DNA of 7,030 nucleotides from Chloroflexota bacterium (GCA_016875645.1 VGPE01000149.1:1-7030), one strand, 5' to 3'. Counted from the stretch's first letter, positions 1 to 6,367 are shown. The notes: generated from the letters alone by a model not told the origin. Program-made: numbers and translations.

Positions 1-1142
1 CCCACCGTCGCCTCCACGTCCACCGCCGAGATCCGCGCGTCGCCGATCGCTGTCAAGGCGGCCTCGGCCCGCGCCCGGAGCGCGCCGACGGATGTCGAGA
101 TCATCCGCCAGACGGGGATCTCCGCCAGCGCCCGCCCCGTGCGGTACAGCTCCAGCGTCGCCGCCAGGCCCGCCAGCGTGACCTTGTCGGGCCGCACGGC
201 GCGCGCCAGCGGATCTCGCCGCAGCCGCCCGACCAGGTCCGCCCGGCCGACGATCAGGCCCGCCTGCGGTCCGCCCAGCAGCTTGTCGCCGGAGAAGGTC
301 ACCAGGTCTGCGCCCGCTGCCAGACGCTCCGCGGGCGTGGGCTCGTGCGCGAGGCCGAAGGGCGCCGTGTCGATCAGGGCCCCCGAGCCGAGATCGTCCA
401 CCACGATCGCCCCGTGCTCGTGCGCGGCGCGGGCGAGCTCCGCGGGGTCCGGCGCCTCGGTGAAGCCGCTCTGGCGGAAGTTCGAGGGGTGGACGCGAAG
501 CACCATGCGCGCACCGGCGGCGAGCGGCTCCACGAAGTCGGCGGCCCGGGTGCGGTTCGTCGTGCCGACCTCGACCAGGCGCGCTCCGGCGCGGCGCACG
601 ATCTCGGGGATCCGGACGCCACCCCCGATCTCGACGAGTTCGCCACGCGAGACCACGACCCGGCCGCCGCGCCCGGCCAGGCCCACCGCGAGCGCGAGTG
701 CCGCGGCGTTGTTGTTGGCGACGAGCGCGTCCTCGGCGCCGGTGAGCGCAAGCAGCGCCTCCTCGGCCGCGCGATACCGGCGCCCACGGCGGCCCGTGGT
801 GGGGTCGAGCTCCAGGAACAGCGAGCCCGCGGCGGCGCGGGCTGCCGCGACCGCCGCGTCCGGCCACGGCGCACGGCCCAGGTTCGTGTGGACGATGACC
901 CCGGTCGCGTTGATCACCTGCGGCACGGTCGGCGCACGATCGCCCAGGCGTGCGCGGGCCTGGGCGGCCAGTGCGTCGACCGCCAGGGCCGGCTCCCCGC
1001 GCCCGAGGCGGTCACGCTCGGCGGCGATCACCTCGCGCGCGGCCGCGACCAGGGCCGCGTGGCCGGAGTCCGGAGCGCCGTCCGCGCGCAGCTGCCGGAG
1101 CACCCGCTCCACGCTCGGCGGCCGCGCCGGAGCCGCGGCCAT
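1..1142 (-). CDS. selA: L-seryl-tRNA(Sec) selenium transferase SelA (3' end cut by window edge)
   Basis: SelA is a PLP enzyme that converts Ser-tRNA(Sec) to Sec-tRNA(Sec) with selenophosphate. Reading the minus strand from the ATG at 1142-1140 gives 380 residues with no stop before the edge; the family is about 460, so roughly 80 C-terminal residues lie outside. Diagnostic blocks seen in order: an N-terminal helical region, VINATGVIVHTNLGRAPW (about 76-93), ELDPTTGRRGRRY (111-123), a Gly-rich ALVANNNAAA stretch (139-148), VVDDLGSGALID (247-258) and TFSGDKLLGGPQAG (282-295), in which K287 is the expected PLP-binding lysine (K295 in the E. coli enzyme). The start codon overlaps the stop of the upstream MFS gene (TGATG), so translation is probably coupled and the two share one transcript. 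No separate promoter is visible. The product assignment is firm; only the C-terminus is unseen. Confidence 0.96.
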   Translation of the reverse strand, partial: MAAAPARPPSVERVLRQLRADGAPDSGHAALVAAAREVIAAERDRLGRGEPALAVDALAAQARARLGDRAPTVPQVINATGVIVHTNLGRAPWPDAAVAAARAAAGSLFLELDPTTGRRGRRYRAAEEALLALTGAEDALVANNNAAALALAVGLAGRGGRVVVSRGELVEIGGGVRIPEIVRRAGARLVEVGTTNRTRAADFVEPLAAGARMVLRVHPSNFRQSGFTEAPDPAELARAAHEHGAIVVDDLGSGALIDTAPFGLAHEPTPAERLAAGADLVTFSGDKLLGGPQAGLIVGRADLVGRLRRDPLARAVRPDKVTLAGLAATLELYRTGRALAEIPVWRMISTSVGALRARAEAALTAIGDARISAVDVEATV

Positions 1143-2431
1143 CAGGACGTCTCGGGGAGCGGCACGCCGGATCCACGGCCCTCGACGTACGGCCGGCCGC
1201 CGACCACGGGGCGCGATTCGCGATCCACGTCCATGCGCAGGATCCGCGGCCAGAGCGCGACGACCAGGCCCACGACGAGCACGACGGCGACGCCGGACCC
1301 GACCAGGACGGCCGTCACCCCGGCCGAAACCGCGAGCCCGCCGACGGCAAGGCTGCCGACGATGCTCATCAGCTGGGCCACGAAGTCCGCCAGGGACGTG
1401 ACGCGGCCGCGCATGCGGGCCGGCGTGAGCGACTGCATCAGGTAGGACGCCATGGCCGAACGCGCGGAACCCAGGAATGCGACCGCGGCCAGCAATGCCA
1501 CCGAGACGACCAGCACGTTCGACTGGCCCAGGCCGATCATGCTCAAGGCTCCCAGCACCATCGTGGCAACAACCCCCCGGCCACGCCCGATCCGCTTGCC
1601 GACGGGATCGGCCAGGATGCCCGACGCGACCATGCCGATGCCCGAGGTGGCCGTGAGGATGCCCAGGCCGGCCGAGCCGGCCCCGATGACGTCCCGCGAC
1701 AGCGCCCCCAGCAGCGGGATGTACGCGTAGGCCAGCAGGGACGACAGCGCGCCAAGTGCGACGAGCGCGAGCGTCGCGGGCGCGCCGCGCAACCAGGACA
1801 CCGCCTCGACGAGCCCGCGCACGGTGTTGCCGCCGCGGGCGTCGAGGCCGCCGAGCCGCGGCAACGTGAGAACGGTCACCATGCCGACCACGAAGATCGC
1901 CGCAGACACGCCGAACGCGAGGCCCGCGCCGCCCATACTCACGACCAGTCCGCCGAGGGCCCCGCCGGCGATGCGTCCGGTCGCGTATTGCAGCACCATC
2001 AGGCTGATCGCCGCCCCCAGCAGGTTTGGCGGCACGGAGCGAGTCACGTAGACGAGGGCGGGCACGCTCCAGAGCGCGTAGGCCACCCCGACCATGAAGG
2101 TGACGAGGGTCGCCGGATCCAGTGCGATGGAGCCGTCCGGCGCGACCAGCGCGAGGCCGCCGATGCAGGCCAGCGCTGGCGAGAGCGACCCGATGAAGAG
2201 GAGCCAGAACGGGCCGACGCGGTCGGTCAGGACCCCGGCCGGGATGGTGAGGATGAGCGACGGCAGCGAGATCGCGGCCACCAGGATGCCGACGCTTGCC
2301 GTCGAGCCGGACTGGAGGCCCGCCCAGTAGATCGCCGTCTGGAAGATCCAGACACCCATCCCGCTGCAGATCGCCGCCGCGAGGAACCTTCGGTACGTGG
2401 GCAGGCGCAGCACGCCGGCGACCGAGTTCAT
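1142..2431 (-). CDS. MFS transporter, 12-TM, cotranscribed with selA
   Basis: A 429-residue inner-membrane protein of the major facilitator superfamily, closest in style to the EntS-like/MFS_3 exporters. It shows about 12 hydrophobic segments, motif A after TM2 (GVLTDRVG, residues 66-73), a degenerate second copy in the central loop (ILADPVGKRIGRGRG, 272-286) and TPARMRGRVTSL (336-347) in the second half. The frame stays open 54 codons upstream, but that stretch crosses tRNA-Sec. The ATG at 2431 (MNSVAGVLRLPTYRRFL) is chosen because it begins the typical short cytosolic N-terminus and lies 7 nt after a TAGACT -10 box, implying a leaderless mRNA. The last base of its stop codon is the first base of the selA start. 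The substrate cannot be read from the sequence; its place between selA and selC makes a selenium-linked role (uptake or efflux of a selenium compound) an attractive inference, but a chance neighbour is possible. Confidence 0.9.
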   Translation of the reverse strand: MNSVAGVLRLPTYRRFLAAAICSGMGVWIFQTAIYWAGLQSGSTASVGILVAAISLPSLILTIPAGVLTDRVGPFWLLFIGSLSPALACIGGLALVAPDGSIALDPATLVTFMVGVAYALWSVPALVYVTRSVPPNLLGAAISLMVLQYATGRIAGGALGGLVVSMGGAGLAFGVSAAIFVVGMVTVLTLPRLGGLDARGGNTVRGLVEAVSWLRGAPATLALVALGALSSLLAYAYIPLLGALSRDVIGAGSAGLGILTATSGIGMVASGILADPVGKRIGRGRGVVATMVLGALSMIGLGQSNVLVVSVALLAAVAFLGSARSAMASYLMQSLTPARMRGRVTSLADFVAQLMSIVGSLAVGGLAVSAGVTAVLVGSGVAVVLVVGLVVALWPRILRMDVDRESRPVVGGRPYVEGRGSGVPLPETS

Positions 2432-2438
2432 GGCATGG

Positions 2439-2444
2439 AGTCTA
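2439..2444 (-). promoter_or_regulatory. Putative -10 box of the MFS-selA transcript
   Basis: TAGACT read on the minus strand. The start ATG of the MFS gene begins 7 nt downstream, which puts the likely transcription start on or next to the start codon, so the transcript would be leaderless. No convincing -35 box is seen. Support comes from similar TANNNT boxes before selC, selD and fdhA in this window. Confidence 0.45.
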
Positions 2445-2482
2445 GGGCGGTGTGCCTGCCGGCCGCGGTCGAGCGCCGGCGG

Positions 2483-2488
2483 TAGAGT
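2483..2488 (+). promoter_or_regulatory. Putative -10 box of selC
   Basis: TAGAGT lies 7 nt before the first base of the mature tRNA-Sec (2496), so transcription would start at or just before the tRNA 5' end. It is 38 bp from the divergent TAGACT box of the MFS gene, so both transcripts arise from a 64-bp spacer. No clear -35 box is seen. Confidence 0.45.
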
Positions 2489-2495
2489 TGGGCGC

Positions 2496-2592
2496 GGGAG
2501 CGGTTGGGCCCCGGTGGGCTTCCTGGTCTTCAAAACCAGTGGCGCGGCGCGACGCGCGGCGCGGTGGGTTCGACTCCCATGCGCTCCCGCCA
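2496..2592 (+). tRNA. selC: tRNA-Sec (anticodon TCA)
   Basis: Selenocysteine tRNA, which decodes UGA with SelB. It folds by eye into the bacterial tRNA-Sec shape. The acceptor stem has 8 positions (2496-2503 with 2581-2588), seven paired and the eighth a G-G mismatch. The D stem has 6 bp (2506-2511 with 2516-2521, including two G-U pairs) and a 4-nt CGGT loop. The anticodon stem has 5 bp (2523-2527 with 2535-2539) and the loop CTTCAAA, with TCA at 2530-2532. The long variable arm (2540-2563) forms a stem of about 9 positions with one G-G mismatch. The T arm has 5 bp with the loop TTCGACT. The discriminator G is at 2589 and CCA is encoded at 2590-2592. The length of 97 nt compares with 95 for E. 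coli selC. Its place beside selA and selD and upstream of a UGA-containing fdhA confirms the identity. Confidence 0.97.
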
Positions 2593-2618
2593 TCCGAGGT
2601 GCCGCGTTCGGGCCGCGC

Positions 2619-2624
2619 TAGGAT
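2619..2624 (+). promoter_or_regulatory. Putative -10 box of selD
   Basis: TAGGAT in the 41-nt gap between tRNA-Sec and selD, ending 9 nt before the selD ATG, so the mRNA would be leaderless or nearly so. The overlapping AGGA at 2620-2623 could instead act as a ribosome binding site if selD is cotranscribed with selC. The two readings exclude each other only in part. Confidence 0.4.
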
Positions 2625-2633
2625 GGGCTGGCC

Positions 2634-3683
2634 ATGACCGACCTGGCTGCGTCCTTCCGCCTCACCGACCTGACAGACTGCGGCGGCTGCGCGGCCAAGC
2701 TCGGGGCCGACCTGCTCGCGGATGCCCTTGCCGGCCTCGGGGCAGATCCGGGTGCGATCGACGACGACCTGATCGTGGGCCTCCACCCGCCCGATGACGC
2801 CGCCGTCTACCGCGTGTCGCCCGAGCTGGCCGTGATCGGGACCCTGGACTTCTTCCCGCCGCTGGTCGACGACCCGGCCACCTTCGGCGCGATCGCGGCG
2901 GCCAATGCGCTTTCCGATGTGTTTGCGATGGGCGGCCGGGTGCTCTTCGCCCTCGCCATCGCCGCGTTCCCGGAGGATCTGCCGCGCGACGCGCTGGCGG
3001 CCATCTTCGACGGTGCCGCCGCGAAGGTCCGCGAAGCCGGCGGCACGCTGGCCGGCGGCCATACCATCCGTGACCTGGAGCCCAAGTACGGCCTTGCGGT
3101 GATCGGCGCCGCCCACCCAGATCGCCTGTTCCGCAAGGGCGGCGCGCGCCCGGGCGACACGCTGGTGCTGACGAAGCCGCTCGGGACCGGGCTCCTGGTG
3201 AGCGGGCACCGCCAGGGCCGGACTCGGCCGGCGGACCTCTCGGCTGCGATCGCACAGATGCTCACGCTCAATCGGGCCGGCTCGGAGGCCCTCGCGCGGG
3301 CCGGCGTGCGCGGCGCCACCGACGTCACCGGGTTCGGGCTGCTGGGACACGGCCTCGAGATGGCCCATGCCTCCGGAACGCGATTCGCGTTCGACGCGGC
3401 CGGCCTGCCCGCGCTCGACGGCGCGCTGAACCTCGCCCGGGACGGCGTCGAAACCGGCGGCGCGGCCCACAACCGGCGCTTCACTGCCCCTCACCTGACC
3501 GTGGCCGCCGGCGTCGCGCCGGAACGCGTCACGCTCGCCCACGACCCGCAGACCTCCGGCGGCCTGCTCGCCGCAGTGCCGGGCGAGAGGCTTGCGGCGG
3601 TCCTGGCGGATCTCGAACGTTCGCACGTGGGTGCCCACGTCGTGGGCCGAGTCGAGCGCGGGGCGGGAGTCGCGCTGGCGTAG
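2634..3683 (+). CDS. selD: Selenide, water dikinase SelD (selenophosphate synthase), Cys form
   Basis: SelD makes selenophosphate, the selenium donor for SelA, from ATP and selenide. The 349 residues match the usual family length (about 345). Visible motifs: the active-site Gly-rich loop GGCAAK with nucleophile C19 and K22 (equivalent to Cys17 and Lys20 of E. coli SelD), PPDDAAVY (52-59) and LDFFPPLVDDPATFG (71-85), NALSDVFAMGG (91-101), LAGGHTI (139-145), KPLGTGLL (181-188), ATDVTGFGLLGH (228-239) and a late DPQTSGGLL. Metal and ATP ligands are expected at D54/D55, D95 and D230. The nucleophile is encoded as Cys (TGC), not Sec, so SelD synthesis does not depend on its own product. The ATG at 2634 places the catalytic loop at the usual distance from the N-terminus. 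It follows tRNA-Sec by 41 nt. Confidence 0.97.
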   Translation: MTDLAASFRLTDLTDCGGCAAKLGADLLADALAGLGADPGAIDDDLIVGLHPPDDAAVYRVSPELAVIGTLDFFPPLVDDPATFGAIAAANALSDVFAMGGRVLFALAIAAFPEDLPRDALAAIFDGAAAKVREAGGTLAGGHTIRDLEPKYGLAVIGAAHPDRLFRKGGARPGDTLVLTKPLGTGLLVSGHRQGRTRPADLSAAIAQMLTLNRAGSEALARAGVRGATDVTGFGLLGHGLEMAHASGTRFAFDAAGLPALDGALNLARDGVETGGAAHNRRFTAPHLTVAAGVAPERVTLAHDPQTSGGLLAAVPGERLAAVLADLERSHVGAHVVGRVERGAGVALA

Positions 3684-3736
3684 GCCGTCCGGCACTCGTC
3701 GGCGGCGCCCGGATCGGCAAACTTCGTGCTGCAGAC

Positions 3737-3744
3737 GAGGAGGA
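3737..3744 (+). promoter_or_regulatory. Strong Shine-Dalgarno before the GyrI-like gene
   Basis: GAGGAGGA ends 7 nt before the ATG at 3752 and fixes that start. It is the best ribosome binding site in the window. It lies in the 68-nt gap after selD, in which no clear promoter is seen, so the gene is probably read on the selD transcript. Confidence 0.7.
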
Positions 3745-3751
3745 CCCGGCC

Positions 3752-4648
3752 ATGGTCCACGCGATCGAAGTCAGGGACGTCGCGGCCAGCACGGCGCTCG
3801 CGCGCGAGCTGACCCTGGAGGTGAGCGAGTTCCCACAGGCCCTCGGCGCCGCGTTCGGTGCCGAGTACGGGTTCATCCAGGCGGCCGGCCTTCGCCCGGC
3901 GGGCGAACCGTTCGTGACCTATCGCGAACGCCTCGCCGAGAACCGCTGGAACGTGGCGATCTGTGCCCCGATCGCCGAGGCACCGTCGGTGCCGCCGCCA
4001 CCGGGCCTCGTCGTGGAGCACATCCCCGGAGGGCTCGTCGCCACCACGCTCCATCGCGGGCCGTACGAGACCATCAGCGAGGCGTACACCGACCTGGGCC
4101 GGTGGATTCCGGCCCACGGCTACCGGCCGGTGGGTCCTCCGCGCGAGCGGTACCTGAGCGAGCCGGACGTCCCGCCCGAGGACATCAGGACGATCGTCGA
4201 GTTCCCGGTGGAGAAGATCGCCGACCATTGCCGGCCGGCGCCGGCAGGCGCCGATGCGGCCGCGGTGGCCGGCCTGCGGCGGGTGGCCTCGCGGGCCGGA
4301 GGCCCGAGGCAGCGCGGTGCAGCCTGCCGCGCAGCGGCTATGCTCGTCCGACGGTGCACCAGCACCGCGGATCAGGAGAGCGGCGCCATGCCGAAGGCGT
4401 ACGCCCGATTGACCACCCCGCTCGTGCGCGAGGGTGACCGGGTGACCGGGCACCTGCGGGCAGCGAGTTGGGACGAGGCCCTGGGCCGGGCCGCGGCGGG
4501 GATCCGCGCGGCGGTCACGGCACACGGCCCCACGTCGGTCGGGCTGTTCAGCTGCTCCAAGGCCACCAACGAGTTGAACTTCGCGACGCAGAAGTTCATC
4601 CGGGCCGCGGTCGGCAGCAACAACATCGACAGTTGTAACCGCACCTGA
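3752..4648 (+). CDS. GyrI-like (effector-binding) domain protein; frame continues into fdhA
   Basis: Residues 1 to about 155 look like a stand-alone GyrI-like/AraC effector-binding domain (SOUL-like fold that binds small hydrophobic or cationic molecules). Seen: EVRDVAAS near the start, TYRERLAENRWNVAICAPI (56-74), GGLVATTLHRGPYETISEAY (93-112) with the family HRGPYE turn, LGRWIPAHGYRPVGPPRERYL (115-135, in two family blocks) and the closing strand DIRTIVEFPVE (144-154). No DNA-binding domain is present. The oddity is the 3' end: no stop occurs in this frame, or in either other forward frame, between the end of the domain (about 4213) and the fdhA start region. The frame passes straight into fdhA and ends only at the Sec codon (4646-4648). 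The true protein therefore either is fused to FDH or has lost its stop; residues after about 160 should not be read as GyrI domain. Its role beside selD and fdhA is unknown. Confidence 0.7.
   Translation: MVHAIEVRDVAASTALARELTLEVSEFPQALGAAFGAEYGFIQAAGLRPAGEPFVTYRERLAENRWNVAICAPIAEAPSVPPPPGLVVEHIPGGLVATTLHRGPYETISEAYTDLGRWIPAHGYRPVGPPRERYLSEPDVPPEDIRTIVEFPVEKIADHCRPAPAGADAAAVAGLRRVASRAGGPRQRGAACRAAAMLVRRCTSTADQESGAMPKAYARLTTPLVREGDRVTGHLRAASWDEALGRAAAGIRAAVTAHGPTSVGLFSCSKATNELNFATQKFIRAAVGSNNIDSCNRT
4286..4310 (+). terminator. Strong GC hairpin between the GyrI-like domain and fdhA, terminator-like
   Basis: GCCTC (4286-4290) pairs with GAGGC (4306-4310) and GGGCC (4293-4297) with GGCCC (4301-4305), leaving a 2-nt bulge and a GGA loop. 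No T-tract follows. It lies just before a -10-like box and a Shine-Dalgarno for fdhA, which is where a terminator would sit if the two genes were once separate. It could also be ordinary coding DNA of a fusion in a GC-rich genome. A 12-bp palindrome (4234-4245) lies a little upstream. Confidence 0.3.
4339..4344 (+). promoter_or_regulatory. Putative -10 box of fdhA
   Basis: TATGCT, the most canonical -10 in the window. A start near 4351 would give a leader of about 37 nt. That leader begins with a 6-bp hairpin, CGGTGC (4352-4357) / GCACCG (4362-4367) with loop ACCA, which could be an operator or leader structure, and then carries the Shine-Dalgarno AGGAG (4374-4378). No clear -35 box is seen. 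Confidence 0.4.
4374..4378 (+). promoter_or_regulatory. Shine-Dalgarno of fdhA
   Basis: AGGAG ends 9 nt before the ATG at 4388. It supports an independent start of fdhA inside the longer open frame that begins at 3752. Confidence 0.6.
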
Positions 4649-6367
4649 CACGCCCCCTCTGTCGCCGGTCTGGCGACCGTGTTCGGGGCCGGAGGCGGCA
4701 CCAACTCATATCGTGAGATCGAGGACACGAGCCTCATTGTGTTGTGGGGTTCGAACGCGCGCGAGACGCACCCGATCTTCTTCCACCACCTGCTGCGCGG
4801 GGTGCGCAACGGAGCGCGTCTGTTCGCGGTTGACCCGCGGCGGACCACCTCGGCGCAGTGGGCCGACGTCTGGCTGGGCCTCGACGTGGGCTCGGACATC
4901 GCGCTGGCGAATGCGGTGGGGCGCGAGATCATCGCCGCGGGGCTGTGGAACCGCGAGTTCGTGGCGCGGGCGACGTCCGGTTTCGAGGAGTACGCCGCGG
5001 CCGTCGAGTCGTACACGCTGGCGTACGCGGAGGCCGAGACGGGCGTGCCGGCGGCGGTGATCCGCCAGTTGGCCCACGAGTACGCCACCGCGCCCATGGC
5101 CATGATCTGCTGGACGCTGGGCATCACCGAGCACCACACCGCGGTGGACAATGTGCTCGCCCTGATCAACCTGTCGCTGCTGACGGGGCATATCGGGCGG
5201 TACGGGAGTGGCGTCAACCCGCTGCGCGGCCAGAACAACGTCCAGGGCGGCGGCGACATGGGCGCGCTGCCCGACCGTCTGCCGGGCTTCCAGCACGTGG
5301 AGAACGAGCCGCTGCGGGCGAAGTTCGATGCGGCGTGGGGGGTGCGCGTCCCGCCCCGGCGCGGCTGGCACCTGTCGGGGATGTTCGACGCGATGGAGCG
5401 GGGCGAGCTGACGGCGCTCTACGTCGTGGGCGAGAACCCGCTGCAGTCCGAGGCGGACCGCCACCGGACGGAGGGCCTGCTGCGCGGGCTGGACACGCTG
5501 ATCGTCCAGGACATCGTGCTGACCGCGACCGCGGAGATCGCCGACGTGGTGTTCCCGGCCTCGGCGATGTGGGCCGAATCCGAGGGCACGGTCACCAACT
5601 CCGAGCGGCGGGTGCAGCGTGTCCGGGCCGCCCTGGCGCCGCCGGGCGAGGCGCGCGACGACCTGGCGATCGTCTACTCGCTGGCGGCCCGGTTGGGCCA
5701 CGACTGGGGGTCGCCGACGGCCGAGGAGGTCTGGAACGAGGTCCGGTCGCTGTCGCCGGTGCACGCGGGGATGAGCTACGCGCGCCTGGAGGCGGAGGGC
5801 GGGCTCCAGTGGCCGTGCTGGGACGAGACGCACCCGGGCGAGCTGTTCCTGCACTCGCGCCTGTGGGCGGATCCGGTGGTGGGACCGCGGGCGCCGCTGT
5901 CGGTGGTGCACCACGAACCGCCGGTGGACCGGCTGACGCCCGAGTTCCCGATCCGACTGACCACGGGCCGGCGGCTGGACTCGTACAACACAGGGGTGCA
6001 GACCGGCGGGTATTCGTCGCCCTTGCGGCGGGGCGAGTCGCTGGACCTGTCGCCGGAGGACGTGGCGGCGCTGGGGGTCGTTGAGGGCGAGGTGGTCCGG
6101 GTCACGTCGCGGCGCGGTTCGGTGGAAGCCCCGGTCCGGGTTGATCCGGGGTTGCGGCCGGGGCTTGCGTTCATGACGCTCCACTTCCAGGACGACGTGA
6201 CCACGAACCTGCTCACGATCGACGCCACCGACCCCAAGTCGGGCACCGCCGAGTTCAAGGCCACGGCGATCCGGGTGGAGCGGGTCGCGGCCTCCGCCGG
6301 CTCCGCGGGCTCCGCCGCCTCCGCCGCCTCCGCCGCCGCTCCGGTCTCGCCCGTTTCGGTCAGCTGA
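4388..6367 (+). CDS. fdhA: Selenocysteine-containing formate dehydrogenase large subunit (molybdopterin oxidoreductase), UGA read as Sec
   Basis: The Mo/W-bis-MGD catalytic subunit of the formate dehydrogenase family (formate to CO2), 659 residues with one internal TGA at 4646-4648 decoded as Sec (U87). Around it the protein reads NNIDSCNRT-U-HAPSVAGLATVFGAG, the same arrangement as NNVDCCARV-U-HGPSVAGL in E. coli FdhF, with the catalytic His directly after U. The frame is identical on both sides. Other family blocks: RLTTPLVR and ASWDEAL (7-14, 26-32), LWGSNARETHP (about 120-129), VDPRRT (148-153), RGQNNVQGGGDMGALP (280-295), GENPLQSEAD (348-357), VTNSERRVQR (402-411, carrying the expected catalytic Arg) and the C-terminal MGD-binding domain (LTTGRRLDSYNTG onward). 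The normal N-terminal [4Fe-4S] domain with CxxCxxxC is absent: U87 corresponds to U140 of FdhF, so about 53 residues are missing. The ATG at 4388 has its own Shine-Dalgarno, yet the frame is open back to 3752. The tail is a low-complexity Ala/Ser/Gly stretch. Confidence 0.92.
4646..4648 (+). other. Selenocysteine codon (UGA recoded) in fdhA
   Basis: TGA interrupts an otherwise continuous FDH frame exactly at the catalytic Sec/Cys position. The flanking protein sequence is family-typical on both sides, and selA, selC and selD lie within 4.6 kb. Conventional callers will end one protein here and start a false one at the GTG at 4679. Confidence 0.96.
4649..4681 (+). promoter_or_regulatory. Bacterial SECIS element of fdhA
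   Basis: The apical helix GTCGCC (4661-4666) / GGCGAC (4672-4677) is a perfect 6-bp stem closing the loop GGTCT (4667-4671). The loop begins 18 nt after the TGA, the same distance and the same GGUCU loop as in E. coli fdhF, where SelB reads the G and U. A lower stem CACG (4649-4652) / CGTG (4678-4681) can also form, leaving an 8-nt 5' bulge; CCCC with GGGG at 4685-4688 is an alternative. The T at position 17 counted from the UGA is present, but here it can pair with A (4676) rather than bulge as in E. coli. Confidence 0.9.
6281..6352 (+). repeat. Low-complexity Ala/Ser/Gly tail of fdhA
   Basis: Repeated tccgcc/ctccgc hexamers encode an Ala-Ser-Gly-rich C-terminal tail after the last FDH block (IRVER). 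It is probably a disordered linker or slippage product and not part of the catalytic fold. Confidence 0.6.

Noticed and set aside
139..1401. Plus-strand open frames opposite selA
   Set aside because: They are antisense to a clear SelA sequence and have biased, motif-free translations.
2432..2593. 54-codon N-terminal extension of the MFS gene
   Set aside because: It runs through the tRNA-Sec gene in antisense and shows no transporter-like sequence; the ATG at 2431 with its -10 box is the better start.
2442..3695. Long minus-strand open frame (417 codons) opposite selD
   Set aside because: It is antisense to selD and tRNA-Sec, with Arg/Gly/His-rich low-complexity translation and no family motifs; a GC-rich shadow.
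3491..4651. Minus-strand open frame opposite the GyrI-like gene
   Set aside because: It is antisense to a recognisable GyrI-like domain and its translation has no family features.
4679..6367. Separate molybdopterin oxidoreductase starting at GTG 4679
   Set aside because: This start lies within the SECIS region just after the Sec codon; the frame and conserved FDH sequence continue upstream through the TGA.
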